Positions 1 to 9,292 of a stretch of 64,000 bases of DNA are shown in pieces (the stretch's first letter is position 1; each line of letters opens with the position of its first letter). Made by a program: the position numbers and the translations under genes. This DNA is from Sapientia aquatica. GTDB lineage: Bacteria > Pseudomonadota > Gammaproteobacteria > Burkholderiales > Burkholderiaceae_D. The stretch spans positions 806,001 to 870,000 of the forward strand of contig NZ_SMYL01000001.1 in assembly GCF_004358105.1 (NCBI RefSeq), given 5' to 3'. The notes below the pieces were generated by a model, which made no database searches, was not told the DNA's origin, and worked only from the letters and a program-made list of their open reading frames with translations.

Positions 1-1
1 T

Positions 2-796
2 CCAACGTTCCAACAAGATCTAGAAACCTCGGGCGCAACTGGCTTTACAGGAATTACTCCAAGCGCTCGCGCAATCGCTCAGGGTTACTACTATTTAACC
101 AATACTGTTACCGCAACAAATGTTCCTACCGCATCGGTTGGCGAGTTTTACGCTGTTGGCACCGGAGCGAGTGCTGTGAGTTCAATGGTCAACACGATTT
201 ATCACCGCGGCGGATTAATGGCGCAAGGGACGGTGCAAATGGGCTTGGCGCGCGATACGGCAGGTGCAGCAACGGCCAATACGCATTGGTGGCTAAATCA
301 TGGTCGATTGACTAGCGCTCAAAGCGTGGCTTCTAACTATTTCGCACAATATCCAAGCGACGGCGCTGTGAGCGTGCCGTTATCCATGTCCTTAGAGACG
401 CCCTCGGTATATACCAGCTACACGACAGCGGCACAATTTGCTGCCAACACCAGTTCACCGGTTAGCGTTCATACTTCGGCAAGCACCAATTTAACCGTCA
501 CGTCATTTACCGTATCGGTTGCAGGTTCCTCTACACCGTTGCCTGGCAAGGTTTGGACCATGGCAAACGACCCTAATTTGAACACCAATAATTATTCAAC
601 CGCGACATTAAATTTAACAACGCCGCCGACACCAACGCCAACCATTCCAGCCTACGAAGCTTATTGGGTTGGAACTCAACCGTTCTTGCCAAATACAACC
701 TATACAGCAACATTTACGGGTTCGACTTTTTTGGTGACCTATGGCTTGACCAATACCATTACCAAAACGTGGAACTTCACTACCGGCAGTCACTAG
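2..796 (+). CDS. CAP-domain (SCP-like) secreted protein, C-terminal part
   Basis: The gene begins before the window; the frame is open from base 2 and 264 residues are visible. The first part (IYHRGGLMAQG, VQMGLARD) resembles the end of a bacterial CAP/SCP domain, and the rest is a Thr/Ser/Pro-rich extension with beta-sandwich-like character (NTTYTATFTG). There is no cysteine in the visible part, and the composition fits an exported or surface protein. A strong terminator follows 40 bases after the stop, so the gene ends its transcript here. The CAP call rests on resemblance in a partial domain; a different extracellular adhesin-like protein is the alternative. Its substrate and role are unknown. 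Confidence 0.55.
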   Translation, partial: PTFQQDLETSGATGFTGITPSARAIAQGYYYLTNTVTATNVPTASVGEFYAVGTGASAVSSMVNTIYHRGGLMAQGTVQMGLARDTAGAATANTHWWLNHGRLTSAQSVASNYFAQYPSDGAVSVPLSMSLETPSVYTSYTTAAQFAANTSSPVSVHTSASTNLTVTSFTVSVAGSSTPLPGKVWTMANDPNLNTNNYSTATLNLTTPPTPTPTIPAYEAYWVGTQPFLPNTTYTATFTGSTFLVTYGLTNTITKTWNFTTGSH

Positions 797-836
797 TTTC
801 GCGTTCAATAATGTAGTCGTCGTTTGAGCTTGAACT

Positions 837-866
837 ATGCCAGAGTAATCTCTGGCATTTTATTTT
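837..866 (+). terminator. Rho-independent terminator
   Basis: A perfect 9-bp stem (ATGCCAGAG at 837-845 and CTCTGGCAT at 850-858) with a 4-base loop is followed by TTTATTTT. It ends the CAP-protein transcript and separates it from dapC. Confidence 0.85.
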
Positions 867-939
867 GCGCCGAGGCTGCGCGAACATTTATCAAATTTGG
901 GCGAATCAGTCATTTTTAACTTTACCGCTTACGATCATC

Positions 940-2151
940 GTGAATCCTTTATTAAGTCAATTGCAGCCCTATCCCTTTGAAAAGTTAAAACAACTCTTTA
1001 ATGGCGTTACCCCGCCTGCACATTTAGCGCCGATAAGTTTAGGCATAGGCGAACCGAAACATGACACGCCCGAGTTCATTAAGCAGGCGATCACGGCTAA
1101 TTTATCGGGATTGGCAAATTATCCGAGCACCTTGGGTTCGGATGCTTTGCGCGGCGCGATCGCCGATTGGATTGCGCGCCGCTATCAACTCCCAAGACCG
1201 AATCCAGCAACGCAAATTTTGCCCGTGAATGGTTCGCGTGAAGCGCTATTCGCCTTTGCTCAAACGGTAATCAATACCCAAGCGACTTCCTCTGCGTTGA
1301 TTATGTGCCCGAATCCGTTTTACCAAATTTACGAAGGCGCGGCCTATTTGTCCGGCGCGCAGCCGTATTTTGTGAATGCTGATCCAGCCAGAAATTACTC
1401 GCCTGATTACGCCAATGTTCCTGCTGACGTGTGGGAGCGCGTGCAACTGCTGTTTGTGTGCTCGCCCGGTAATCCTACCGGCGCGGTGTTGACGTTAGCC
1501 GATTGGCAGCAATTGTTTGAGCTGTCCGATCGTTATGGTTTTGTGATTGCTGCCGACGAATGTTATTCCGAGATTTATTTCGGCGAACAAGCACCGCTAG
1601 GGGCATTGGAAGCGGCGCACCGATTGGGCCGCACTTCGTATGCGCGCTTGCTTAGCTTTTCCAGCTTGTCGAAACGGTCTAACGCCCCCGGAATGCGCTC
1701 AGGTTTTGTCGCGGGAGACGCTGAACTGATTAAGCAATTTTTGCTATATCGCACGTATCACGGCAGCGCGATGAGTCCCGTTATTCAAGCTGCGTCGGCG
1801 TTGGCTTGGCAAGATGAGCAACACGTGATTCAAAATCGCGCCTTGTACAAAGCAAAATTCAATCAAATTACTCCGTTGTTGCAAGAGGTGCTGGACGTCC
1901 AATTACCGGATGCGGGATTTTACCTCTGGGCTAAAGTGGATAAATTAGCGCCAATTTCTGATACCGAATACGCCAAGCAACTCTATGCCGAATATAATGT
2001 GACGGTTTTGCCGGGCAGTTATTTGGCGCGCGACGCACACGGCATTAATCCTGGCCAACAGCGCATCCGAATGGCATTGGTTGCCTCGGTGGATGAATGT
2101 TTAGAAGCGGCGAATCGAATCGTTGCATTCACCAAAAAACTAGCGCGCTAG
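940..2151 (+). CDS. dapC: Succinyldiaminopimelate transaminase DapC
   Basis: A fold-type I PLP aminotransferase of 403 residues that would convert N-succinyl-2-amino-6-ketopimelate to N-succinyl-LL-diaminopimelate in the cytoplasmic succinylase route to lysine and peptidoglycan. I chose the GTG at 940 because the protein then begins MNPLLSQLQPYPFEKL, the usual DapC start; in-frame codons upstream overlap the preceding terminator. Visible motifs are SPGNPTG near residue 175, DECY near 206 and the likely PLP lysine in SLSKRSN near 245. dapD follows 78 bases downstream and dapE lies close by, which supports DapC over a generic aspartate aminotransferase. Confidence 0.9.
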   Translation: MNPLLSQLQPYPFEKLKQLFNGVTPPAHLAPISLGIGEPKHDTPEFIKQAITANLSGLANYPSTLGSDALRGAIADWIARRYQLPRPNPATQILPVNGSREALFAFAQTVINTQATSSALIMCPNPFYQIYEGAAYLSGAQPYFVNADPARNYSPDYANVPADVWERVQLLFVCSPGNPTGAVLTLADWQQLFELSDRYGFVIAADECYSEIYFGEQAPLGALEAAHRLGRTSYARLLSFSSLSKRSNAPGMRSGFVAGDAELIKQFLLYRTYHGSAMSPVIQAASALAWQDEQHVIQNRALYKAKFNQITPLLQEVLDVQLPDAGFYLWAKVDKLAPISDTEYAKQLYAEYNVTVLPGSYLARDAHGINPGQQRIRMALVASVDECLEAANRIVAFTKKLAR

Positions 2152-2229
2152 TTTTGCCAATGTCGCCAATATTTCCGAATTGTCTTAGCCGATTAGCAGT
2201 TCTTCTTTTTACTTTTATTAAAGCAAACC

Positions 2230-3063
2230 ATGACTCAACAATTACAGCAAATCATTGATCAAGCTTGGGAAGACCGAGCCAGTTTTTCACCTAAATCCGC
2301 GCCCACTGAGTTGCGCCAAGCGGTTGCTGAAGTGCTAGCACAACTCGACAATGGCAGCCTGCGCGTGGCAGAAAAATTAGCGGGTGCTGGTAACTGGCAA
2401 GTTAATCAATGGGTAAAAAAAGCCGTCTTGCTGTCGTTCCGCCTAGAAGACAATATTGTGATGCCATCGGGTGAGCACATGCAGTTTTTCGACAAAGTGC
2501 CGACCAAGTTCGCTAATTACACTGCCGAAGATTTTGCTAAAGGTGGCTTCCGCGTGGTTCCTCCAGCGGTAGCGCGTCGCGGTAGCTTTATTGCTAAGAA
2601 TGTTGTTTTAATGCCGTCCTACGTCAATATCGGTGCGTATGTGGATGAAGGTGCCATGGTTGATACTTGGGCAACGGTCGGTTCGTGCGCACAAATCGGT
2701 AAAAACGTACATTTATCGGGCGGCGTTGGTATCGGTGGCGTGTTGGAGCCGATGCAAGCTAATCCGACGATTATCGAAGACAACTGCTTTATCGGCGCTC
2801 GTTCTGAGATCGTTGAAGGCGTGATCGTCGAGGAGAATTCGGTCATTTCTATGGGCGTCTACATCGGCCAATCGACCAAAATCTATGACCGCGCGACGGG
2901 CGAAGTCACTTATGGTCGCGTTCCAAGCGGCTCAGTCGTGGTTTCGGGTAATTTGCCGAGTTCAGATGGCAAGTACAGCTTGTATTGCGCGGTGATTGTG
3001 AAGCGCGTCGATGCACAAACTCGCTCAAAAACCAGCATAAATGAATTATTGCGTGGAGTTTAA
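2230..3063 (+). CDS. dapD: Tetrahydrodipicolinate N-succinyltransferase DapD
   Basis: A 277-residue acyltransferase, close to the usual 274, that transfers succinyl from succinyl-CoA to tetrahydrodipicolinate, the first committed step of the succinylase diaminopimelate pathway. An N-terminal helical part precedes a left-handed beta-helix of hexapeptide repeats (about residues 100-230, e.g. [29 protein letters not shown]). Family members are cytoplasmic trimers. The start ATG gives the standard [16 protein letters not shown] opening. It lies directly behind dapC and is probably co-transcribed with it. An AT-rich gap separates it from the next gene. Confidence 0.95.
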   Translation: MTQQLQQIIDQAWEDRASFSPKSAPTELRQAVAEVLAQLDNGSLRVAEKLAGAGNWQVNQWVKKAVLLSFRLEDNIVMPSGEHMQFFDKVPTKFANYTAEDFAKGGFRVVPPAVARRGSFIAKNVVLMPSYVNIGAYVDEGAMVDTWATVGSCAQIGKNVHLSGGVGIGGVLEPMQANPTIIEDNCFIGARSEIVEGVIVEENSVISMGVYIGQSTKIYDRATGEVTYGRVPSGSVVVSGNLPSSDGKYSLYCAVIVKRVDAQTRSKTSINELLRGV

Positions 3064-3087
3064 GGCCCAGTTTGGTTTACTATCCTG

Positions 3088-3120
3088 AAATAAATATTTA
3101 TTTGTATCAATAAATTTATT
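3088..3120. repeat. Two AT-only palindromes upstream of the pilus ATPase gene
   Basis: AAATAAATATTTATTT (3088-3103) is a perfect 16-bp palindrome and AATAAATTTATT (3109-3120) a perfect 12-bp one, six bases apart in the AT-rich gap between dapD and the PilU-like gene. They could be a protein-binding or UP-type element for the downstream promoter; neither looks like a terminator, since the stems are A/T only. Confidence 0.35.
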
Positions 3121-3206
3121 GTAGATTCGTCGTTAGGTAAATTTAAGCGCTAAACGATTGATTTTTATGTGAATTAATATAAAAGCAGGAACGGGAAGGA
3201 AATATC

Positions 3207-4340
3207 ATGGCAATGGACCGTCTTTTTGAGTTGATGAGAGAAAAGCAAGCTTCGGACATGTTTTTCGCGATCAACTCGCCGATACATCTGAAAATCAATG
3301 GCAATTTGCTCCCCATTAATAACCAAAAAATGGATCAAGCCAATATTCTTGCCTTGTTATCCGAAGTAGTGTCTGCCGAAGATATGGAAAAGCTGCAGCG
3401 CGAAAACGAGTTAAATCTCGGTATTGGTGCTTCCGGTATTGGGCGTTTCCGTTTGTCGGCGTTTAGGCAGCGCGGCACCATTTCTGCGGTATTCCGTTTC
3501 GTTCCTGGTCACATTCCGGCACTAAATGCCCTGCGTCTGCCCAGCGTGTTGGGCGACTTGATTATGGAAAAGCGTGGATTGATTTTATTGGTCGGTTCCA
3601 CCGGTTCGGGTAAATCGACCACCATCGCTTCCATGCTCGACCATCGTAATACGCTGCGCACTGGTCATATTCTGACCATTGAAGATCCAATTGAATATCT
3701 ATTCCGTAGCAAGAAATCCATCGTCAACCAACGTGAAATTGGAACTGACTCGGAAAGTCTAGAAGTCGCTCTGCGCAATTCCTTGCGCCAAGCACCGGAT
3801 TGTATTTTGATCGGCGAAATTCGGGATGAATCCACGATGGCGTCAGCGATGTCGTATGCGCAATCGGGCCATCTGGTTTTGGCGACCTTGCATGCCAATA
3901 ACAGTTATCAAGCTTTGAACCGTATCATTAGCTTTTTCCCTTCCGAACACCGCACCGCGCTGCTGCTGGATTTAGCGTCGTCTATCCGCGCTGTGGTTTC
4001 CCAGCGCTTGGTCAAAGCTATCGACGGCGGCCGCTATCCTGCGGTGGAAGTGTTGCTCAATACGCGCTACGTTGCCGATTTGATCGCCGCTGGTGATATG
4101 TCCGAAATCAAAGAAGCGATCGACAAGAGCTTGTCGCCAGGTTCACAAACCTTTGAGCGCGCTTTAATGCAGTTGATAAATGATGGTTTGATCACGCAAG
4201 AAGAAGGTTTGGCCAATGCCGATTCCGCCAACAACTTGTTGTGGCTGCTCAATAACGAGCAAGGATCGAACACCGCCGCTGACCCAGAACCACCAAAAGT
4301 AGAGGAAGCGTCCTTTACTGAATTCACCTTGAACATGTAA
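3207..4340 (+). CDS. Type IV pilus retraction ATPase, PilT/PilU family (PilU-like)
   Basis: A 377-residue hexameric secretion-type ATPase that would power pilus retraction at the inner membrane. It shows Walker A GSTGSGKST (130-138), an Asp box (IEDPIE, about 158-163), Walker B ILIGEIRD (about 200-207) and a His box GHLVLATLHAN (about 221-231). The N-terminal part (MREKQASDMFF, HLKINGNLLP) and the C-terminal segment SPGSQTFERAL followed by LITQEEGLANADS favour PilU over PilT. A good ribosome site, GGGAAGGA, precedes the ATG. No pilT lies beside it; instead it sits between dapD and dapE, an order I recall from related Burkholderiales. The ArsC-like gene starts 3 bases after its stop. Confidence 0.88.
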   Translation: MAMDRLFELMREKQASDMFFAINSPIHLKINGNLLPINNQKMDQANILALLSEVVSAEDMEKLQRENELNLGIGASGIGRFRLSAFRQRGTISAVFRFVPGHIPALNALRLPSVLGDLIMEKRGLILLVGSTGSGKSTTIASMLDHRNTLRTGHILTIEDPIEYLFRSKKSIVNQREIGTDSESLEVALRNSLRQAPDCILIGEIRDESTMASAMSYAQSGHLVLATLHANNSYQALNRIISFFPSEHRTALLLDLASSIRAVVSQRLVKAIDGGRYPAVEVLLNTRYVADLIAAGDMSEIKEAIDKSLSPGSQTFERALMQLINDGLITQEEGLANADSANNLLWLLNNEQGSNTAADPEPPKVEEASFTEFTLNM

Positions 4341-4343
4341 GCA

Positions 4344-4712
4344 ATGAGTATTACTTTGTATGGAATACCGAACTGCGATCAGGTAAAAAAAGCCCGCACT
4401 TGGTTAGCCGATAATTCGGTTGAGTTTGAGTTTGTTGATTACAAAAAGGCTGGTATTTCGCCAGCCATCATCAATCATTGGCTAACCAATCAAGCGACCG
4501 ATTGGCAAACGTTATTAAACCGCCGCGGCACTACTTGGCGTAAATTGTCCGAAGCCGATCAAGCCCAAGTCGTTGATCAAGCCAGTGCCGTTGCCGCCAT
4601 GGTGCAATCACCATCCTTGATTAAACGGCCAGTGTTGGTCATTGAGCAGTCCAAAAAACTCGACGTTGTGGTTGGTTTTTTAGAAGATAAATATCAGTCG
4701 CTCTTTGCTTAA
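4344..4712 (+). CDS. ArsC/Spx-family reductase-like protein (YffB type)
   Basis: A 122-residue thioredoxin-fold protein of the ArsC/Spx superfamily. The N-terminus [16 protein letters not shown] carries a single cysteine at residue 10 in the family position, without the second cysteine of a CXXC site; FVDYKKAGI and a conserved-type proline stretch (LIKRPVLV) follow. YffB-like members occur next to dapE in many proteobacteria and are thought to be glutathione-linked reductases, not true arsenate reductases. The gene lies 3 bases after the pilus ATPase and 83 bases before dapE, so one transcript is likely. Substrate unknown. Confidence 0.8.
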   Translation: MSITLYGIPNCDQVKKARTWLADNSVEFEFVDYKKAGISPAIINHWLTNQATDWQTLLNRRGTTWRKLSEADQAQVVDQASAVAAMVQSPSLIKRPVLVIEQSKKLDVVVGFLEDKYQSLFA

Positions 4713-4795
4713 TTTGTCCACGGCGCTTGAGCGCAAATAACTACCCTGCTGCTAGCAGCAATTCCCCTACTCCCACCCTCCTTTTTGAACGACAT

Positions 4796-5923
4796 ATGAG
4801 CAAGACACTGAAGCTGACTGAGCAATTGATTACCCTTGAATCTGTAACGCCAACCGATTTTGGCTGTCAAAAATTAATGGTCGATCTATTGACTCCCCTC
4901 GGCTTTACCTGCGAAACCATTCAATCCGGCAATGTCACCAATTTATGGGCCCGTAAAGGTAGCGCGCAGCCTCTGATTGTGTTTGCGGGTCATACCGACG
5001 TCGTGCCAACAGGCCCGGTCGAGAAATGGAATTCCGCCCCGTTTATCCCAACAATTCGTGACGGCAAATTATATGGGCGCGGCGCAGCCGATATGAAAAG
5101 CTCAATTGCTGCGATGTTGGTCGCTGTTGAAGAATTCGTGCAACAGCATGCCGACCATCCTGGTTCAATTGGTTTTTTAATTACCAGCGATGAAGAAGGT
5201 CCAGCCATTGATGGCACGGTTGTGGTGTGCAATTTATTGAAGAATCGTGGCGAGCAATTAGATTACTGCGTGGTTGGTGAGCCAACCTCGTCCCAACAGT
5301 TTGGCGACACGATTAAGAACGGTCGTCGCGGCTCCCTAACCGGCAAGTTGGTCGTGCACGGCGTTCAGGGTCATATCGCTTATCCGCAATTAGCCAGCAA
5401 TCCCATCCATCTCGCCGCCCCAGCCATTACCGCATTAACGAACGAAGTGTGGGATCAGGCCAATGAATATTATTTGCCGACCTCGTTCCAGATTTCTAAT
5501 GTGCATTCCGGCACGGGTGCATCGAACGTTATTCCGGGCGACATCACGATAGATTTTAATTTCCGTTTCTCTACCGCCAGTTCAGCCCAAAGTTTGCAAG
5601 AGCGCGTGCATGCCATTTTGGATAAACATGGATTGAATTATGACTTGGCATGGACAATCGGCGGACAGCCGTTTTTGACGCCTAAAGGCACATTGAGCGA
5701 TGCGTTATCGAAAGCAATTTTGTCGGAAACTGGAATCCAAACTGAACTCTCAACCACCGGTGGAACGTCGGACGGTCGCTTCATCGCGCAAATCTGTCCG
5801 CAGGTGATTGAGTTCGGCCCAATTAACGCCAGTATTCATAAAATCGACGAACACATCGCCATCAGCGAAATTGAGCCGCTCAAGAATGTGTATCGCAAAA
5901 CCTTAGAAAATATTTTGCTGTAA
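4796..5923 (+). CDS. dapE: Succinyl-diaminopimelate desuccinylase DapE
   Basis: A dinuclear zinc M20-family amidohydrolase of 375 residues, the same length as the E. coli enzyme, that hydrolyses N-succinyl-LL-diaminopimelate to LL-diaminopimelate and succinate. Likely metal ligands and catalytic residues are visible: GHTDVVPTG (His66), [10 protein letters not shown] (Asp99), SDEEG (Glu133/134), VVGEPTSS, and the C-terminal His in [14 protein letters not shown]. The ATG at 4796 is used because the encoded [12 protein letters not shown] is the family N-terminus; an in-frame upstream TTG adds 23 unsupported residues. Together with dapC and dapD it completes three steps of the pathway; a terminator follows. 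Confidence 0.95.
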   Translation: MSKTLKLTEQLITLESVTPTDFGCQKLMVDLLTPLGFTCETIQSGNVTNLWARKGSAQPLIVFAGHTDVVPTGPVEKWNSAPFIPTIRDGKLYGRGAADMKSSIAAMLVAVEEFVQQHADHPGSIGFLITSDEEGPAIDGTVVVCNLLKNRGEQLDYCVVGEPTSSQQFGDTIKNGRRGSLTGKLVVHGVQGHIAYPQLASNPIHLAAPAITALTNEVWDQANEYYLPTSFQISNVHSGTGASNVIPGDITIDFNFRFSTASSAQSLQERVHAILDKHGLNYDLAWTIGGQPFLTPKGTLSDALSKAILSETGIQTELSTTGGTSDGRFIAQICPQVIEFGPINASIHKIDEHIAISEIEPLKNVYRKTLENILL

Positions 5924-5956
5924 ATCGACTAGTACAACCTTAATCACATCAACACA

Positions 5957-5997
5957 ACGCCATCTGATTTAACGCAACAACAGATGGCGTCTCTTTT
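5957..5997 (+). terminator. Rho-independent terminator after dapE
   Basis: A perfect 10-bp stem (ACGCCATCTG at 5957-5966 and CAGATGGCGT at 5981-5990, 14-base loop) is followed by CTCTTTT. It closes the dap transcript. The right arm contains an ATG (5984) in frame with prmB, which argues against that codon being the prmB start. Confidence 0.8.
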
Positions 5998-6010
5998 AAA
6001 GAAGTTCACC

Positions 6011-6910
6011 ATGTCACATTCCACCTTGAGCAACCATCCCTTCGTTACCGTGCGCGATTTACTGCGCTATGCCGTTAGTCACTTTAACGCGGCGAAATTA
6101 TTTTTCGGACATGGCAGCGCGAATGCGGTGGATGAGGCGGCCTACTTAATTTTGCATACGCTGCATTTGCCGCTCGATAATTTAGAGTTGTATTTGGAAG
6201 CCAAATTATTACCAACCGAAATCGCTGCCGTGATTAATGTGATTGAGCGCAGAACCAATGATCGCGTGCCCGCGGCTTATATTACCAATCAAGCGTGGTT
6301 AGGAACCTATGAGTTTTATGTGGACGAACGCGTCATTGTGCCCCGCTCATTTATTGCCGAATTGATTCCCTCGCATTTTTCACCTTGGGTGACGGATCCT
6401 GATGATGTCACCGATATTTTAGAACTTTGCACCGGTTCGGGATGTTTGCCTATCATGTTGGCCGATGCATTCCCCAATGCCCATGTGCACACCGCCGATA
6501 TTTCTGCCGATGCGTTAGCAGTGGCCAAGCGCAACGTGGATACTTACCAATTGCAAGATCGGATTACGTTGCACCAATCGGATCTATATACCATTGTGCC
6601 GAACAAAAAATACCAGTTGATCATTTCTAATCCACCTTATGTGAATAGCGCGTCGATGGGGAAATTGCCGCCAGAATATTTGCATGAACCGCAAATCGCC
6701 TTGGGCGGTGGCACCGACGGAATGGACTTAGTCCGAACCATTATTGCTGGAGCCAAAGAACGCCTGACGCCCGATGGAATTTTGATGGTTGAAATCGGCA
6801 ATGAACGCGCCTACGCCGAAGCGGCTTTTCCGGAATTAGAATTTACATGGGTCTCCACTTCAGCCGGTGACGACATGGTGTTTTTGCTGACCGCAGATCA
6901 ACTTCCTTGA
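6011..6910 (+). CDS. prmB: Ribosomal protein L3 N5-glutamine methyltransferase PrmB
   Basis: A 299-residue class I SAM-dependent methyltransferase that methylates a glutamine of ribosomal protein L3. It has a helical N-terminal domain, the SAM-binding ELCTGSGCL loop near residue 140 and the catalytic NPPY motif (ISNPPYV, about 207-210) typical of HemK/PrmB enzymes; the EYLHEPQIALGGGTDGMDL region favours PrmB over PrmC. I chose the ATG at 6011 because the upstream in-frame ATG at 5984 lies inside the terminator stem of dapE. yheS follows on the same strand after 76 bases. Confidence 0.9.
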   Translation: MSHSTLSNHPFVTVRDLLRYAVSHFNAAKLFFGHGSANAVDEAAYLILHTLHLPLDNLELYLEAKLLPTEIAAVINVIERRTNDRVPAAYITNQAWLGTYEFYVDERVIVPRSFIAELIPSHFSPWVTDPDDVTDILELCTGSGCLPIMLADAFPNAHVHTADISADALAVAKRNVDTYQLQDRITLHQSDLYTIVPNKKYQLIISNPPYVNSASMGKLPPEYLHEPQIALGGGTDGMDLVRTIIAGAKERLTPDGILMVEIGNERAYAEAAFPELEFTWVSTSAGDDMVFLLTADQLP

Positions 6911-6986
6911 TGCCTCGCACGATAAATTTTTACCTTTTTACTTAACTTAACTTGACTCAAGCCAGTCACACCCGAATGCCTAAATA

Positions 6987-8924
6987 ATGATACGTTTTCA
7001 ACAGCTTTACCTCATGCGCGGTACCAAACCACTTTTCGAAGGTGTCGACTTAACGCTTAATCCACGCGAAAAAATTGGTTTAATCGGCTCCAACGGCGCT
7101 GGCAAATCCAGTCTATTTGCCATGCTGCGCAATGAGATTCATTCGGATCAAGGCAGCTTAGACTTTCCGGCCCAATGGCAAGTCGCTTACGTGGCGCAAG
7201 AAACCCCACCACTAGAACGCAGCGCAATTGATTATGCGATTGATGGCGATACCCGATTGCGTAAATTAGAAGCGCGACTAGCAGAACTCGAAAGCCAAGA
7301 AGCTACTGACGAAAACGGAAATGCGATTGCCGAGGTTTATATCGCGTTGGCAGATGCCGATGCGTACACCGTGCAATCACGGGCGGAGCAATTATTGCTG
7401 GGCCTTGGTTTCACCATGGCGCAAATGACGCAATCGGTGGCCAGCTTCTCAGGCGGCTGGCGCATGCGTTTGAATTTGGCGCAAGCGTTGATGTGCCCAT
7501 CTGATTTATTGCTGCTCGATGAACCGACCAACCATTTGGATTTAGATGCGATTATTTGGCTCGAAGAATGGCTTAAACGTTACGCTGGAACCTTGGTCAT
7601 TATTTCCCATGATCGCGATTTCTTGGATGGTGTGGTCAATGTGATTGTGCATATCGACGAGCGCAAATTAAAACGTTATGGCGGCAATTATTCTAGCTTC
7701 GAACGTCAACGTTTGGCGCAATTGGAATTGGCGCAAGGCATGATCGAGAAACAAAATCGCCAGCGTGCTCACTTGCAATCCTTTATTGATCGCTTCAAAG
7801 CCAAGGCCAGCAAAGCGAAACAGGCTCAAAGCCGTGTTAAAGCTTTGGCCCGCATGGACGAATTGGCTCCGTTGCGTGCAGCGGCCGAATTCTCGTTTGA
7901 ATTCAAAGAACCATTAAACGCGCCTAATCCGCTCTTAGTGATGGAAGATGTTAGCGCTGGTTATTATTTGGATGAATACGATAAAAGCCAAACCAAAATC
8001 ATCGTTGATAACATTAATTTCTCGCTGCAAATCGGCCAACGGATTGGCTTGTTGGGCGTCAACGGTGCGGGTAAATCTACCTTAATCAAAACTATTGCAG
8101 GCGAATTAAATCCGGTCAATGGCGTATCCCATTTAGGCAAAGGCTTAACCATCGGTTACTTCGCCCAGCATCAAGTTGAAATGTTGCGCCACGACGAATC
8201 GCCGCTCTGGCACATGGTCAAAATCGCGCCGACTGTGCGCGAACAAGAGCTGCGTAATTTCTTGGGTAGTTTCAACTTCCCCGGCAACATGGTCACCTCA
8301 CCCATCAAACCATTTTCGGGCGGAGAAAAAGCACGTTTGGCCTTAGCCTTAATCGTCTGGCAGCGCCCTAACCTGTTGCTGCTCGATGAACCGACCAACC
8401 ATCTGGATTTAGAAACGCGCGAAGCCTTAACCGATGCCTTGGCGCAGTTTGAAGGCACTGTCGTATTGGTATCGCATGATCGTCACTTGTTACGTGCCAC
8501 CACCGACCAATTCATCATCGTAGCCGATGGCGAACTCAAGCCGTTTGATGGCGATTTGGACGATTACAAAGATTGGCTACTGCAAAACAAATTAGCCACC
8601 GCTGAAGCGTCCAAGAACGCGCTGGCAGCCAAAGTGGAAGTTAAAGCAGAACCAGTTGCTGAAACGAAGCCAGCTAAACCGACCACTTTGAATCCGACGC
8701 AAAAGAAAGCGTTAGAAACCAAAATCCAACGTCTGGACGGCGAGATCGAGCAATTCAATGCCGAGTTGGCTGAAATTGCGAGCAAATTAGCCGATAGCGA
8801 TATTTATGACGATAAGCGCAAACATCAGTTGAAGACTCTGCTAGCAAGTCAGACTAAATTGCAAGGTCGTTTAGAAGTAGCGGAAGCCGAATGGCTCAGC
8901 CTGAATGAACAACTCGAAGCGTAG
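6987..8924 (+). CDS. yheS: ABC-F family ATPase YheS
   Basis: A 645-residue soluble protein with two ABC ATPase domains and no membrane segment, as in ribosome-associated ABC-F translation factors. Domain 1 has Walker A GSNGAGKSS (34-42), signature SFSGGW and Walker B LLLLDEPTNHLD; domain 2 has GVNGAGKST (about 357-365), FSGGEKARL and a second LLLLDEPTNHLD. The basic linker (QSFIDRFKAKASKAKQAQSR) is the P-site tRNA interaction motif of the family, and a Lys/Glu-rich coiled coil ends the protein. The opening MIRFQQLYLMRGTKPL matches YheS rather than Uup or EttA. No transporter partner lies nearby. Confidence 0.88.
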   Translation: MIRFQQLYLMRGTKPLFEGVDLTLNPREKIGLIGSNGAGKSSLFAMLRNEIHSDQGSLDFPAQWQVAYVAQETPPLERSAIDYAIDGDTRLRKLEARLAELESQEATDENGNAIAEVYIALADADAYTVQSRAEQLLLGLGFTMAQMTQSVASFSGGWRMRLNLAQALMCPSDLLLLDEPTNHLDLDAIIWLEEWLKRYAGTLVIISHDRDFLDGVVNVIVHIDERKLKRYGGNYSSFERQRLAQLELAQGMIEKQNRQRAHLQSFIDRFKAKASKAKQAQSRVKALARMDELAPLRAAAEFSFEFKEPLNAPNPLLVMEDVSAGYYLDEYDKSQTKIIVDNINFSLQIGQRIGLLGVNGAGKSTLIKTIAGELNPVNGVSHLGKGLTIGYFAQHQVEMLRHDESPLWHMVKIAPTVREQELRNFLGSFNFPGNMVTSPIKPFSGGEKARLALALIVWQRPNLLLLDEPTNHLDLETREALTDALAQFEGTVVLVSHDRHLLRATTDQFIIVADGELKPFDGDLDDYKDWLLQNKLATAEASKNALAAKVEVKAEPVAETKPAKPTTLNPTQKKALETKIQRLDGEIEQFNAELAEIASKLADSDIYDDKRKHQLKTLLASQTKLQGRLEVAEAEWLSLNEQLEA

Positions 8925-8949
8925 CCGTTGATAAAATGACAGCCAAAGG

Positions 8950-8990
8950 CTAACTCAACAATGTTGCACAAGCTGTTGAGTTAGTTTTTA
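8950..8990 (+). terminator. Rho-independent terminator of yheS, overlapping a convergent gene
   Basis: An 11-bp stem (CTAACTCAACA at 8950-8960, TGTTGAGTTAG at 8974-8984) is followed by TTTTTATT. The right arm covers the stop codon (8981-8983) of the small gene on the other strand. Confidence 0.85.
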
Positions 8991-9292
8991 TTGGGATAGG
9001 TCCCACCTGCTTGGTTGATTTGGCGGCGCAAGGCTTGCCGTTCTTCTTTCGTGAGTTGCTTTTTGGGGTGCTGAACCGACGCGGCAACGGAACTGGCTCC
9101 TGCTTGGCCGACAGCATTTTTATCGTCTTTACCGTTATTCTCTGCGCGCGCAGCCATTTTGACTGGCTTAGGCGCGGCATGCTCAACCGGGCCAGCCAAT
9201 TTTCCACCCCGACCGCGGCCTTCTCCTGCATTGGCAAAAGAAGCGATCGTGAGCGCAATAAACAGCAAGTTAAGGCGAACCGTATTGATCAT
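8981..9292 (-). CDS. Small secreted protein with C-terminal LT-x-EERQALRRQI motif
   Basis: A 103-residue protein that I do not recognise by function. Residues 1-22 form a signal peptide (MINTVRLNLLFIALTIASFANA); the mature part is basic, Ala/Gly/Lys-rich and apparently disordered, ending in LTKEERQALRRQINQAGG. That tail (LT/SPEERRALRRQI) recurs at the end of otherwise variable small exported proteins in Burkholderiales as I recall them; its role is not known to me. The ATG at 9292 gives a good signal peptide but has no clear ribosome site. The gene is divergent from ompR, and its last codons share a hairpin with the yheS terminator. Confidence 0.6.
   Translation of the reverse strand: MINTVRLNLLFIALTIASFANAGEGRGRGGKLAGPVEHAAPKPVKMAARAENNGKDDKNAVGQAGASSVAASVQHPKKQLTKEERQALRRQINQAGGTYPNKN

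Noticed and set aside
4344-4712. Arsenate reductase and arsenic resistance
   Set aside because: Only the single N-terminal cysteine and general ArsC/Spx fold are present, no ars genes are nearby, and the location beside dapE fits the YffB type.
5984-6010. ATG at 5984 as the prmB start
   Set aside because: It lies in the right arm of the dapE terminator and adds nine residues that PrmB proteins lack.
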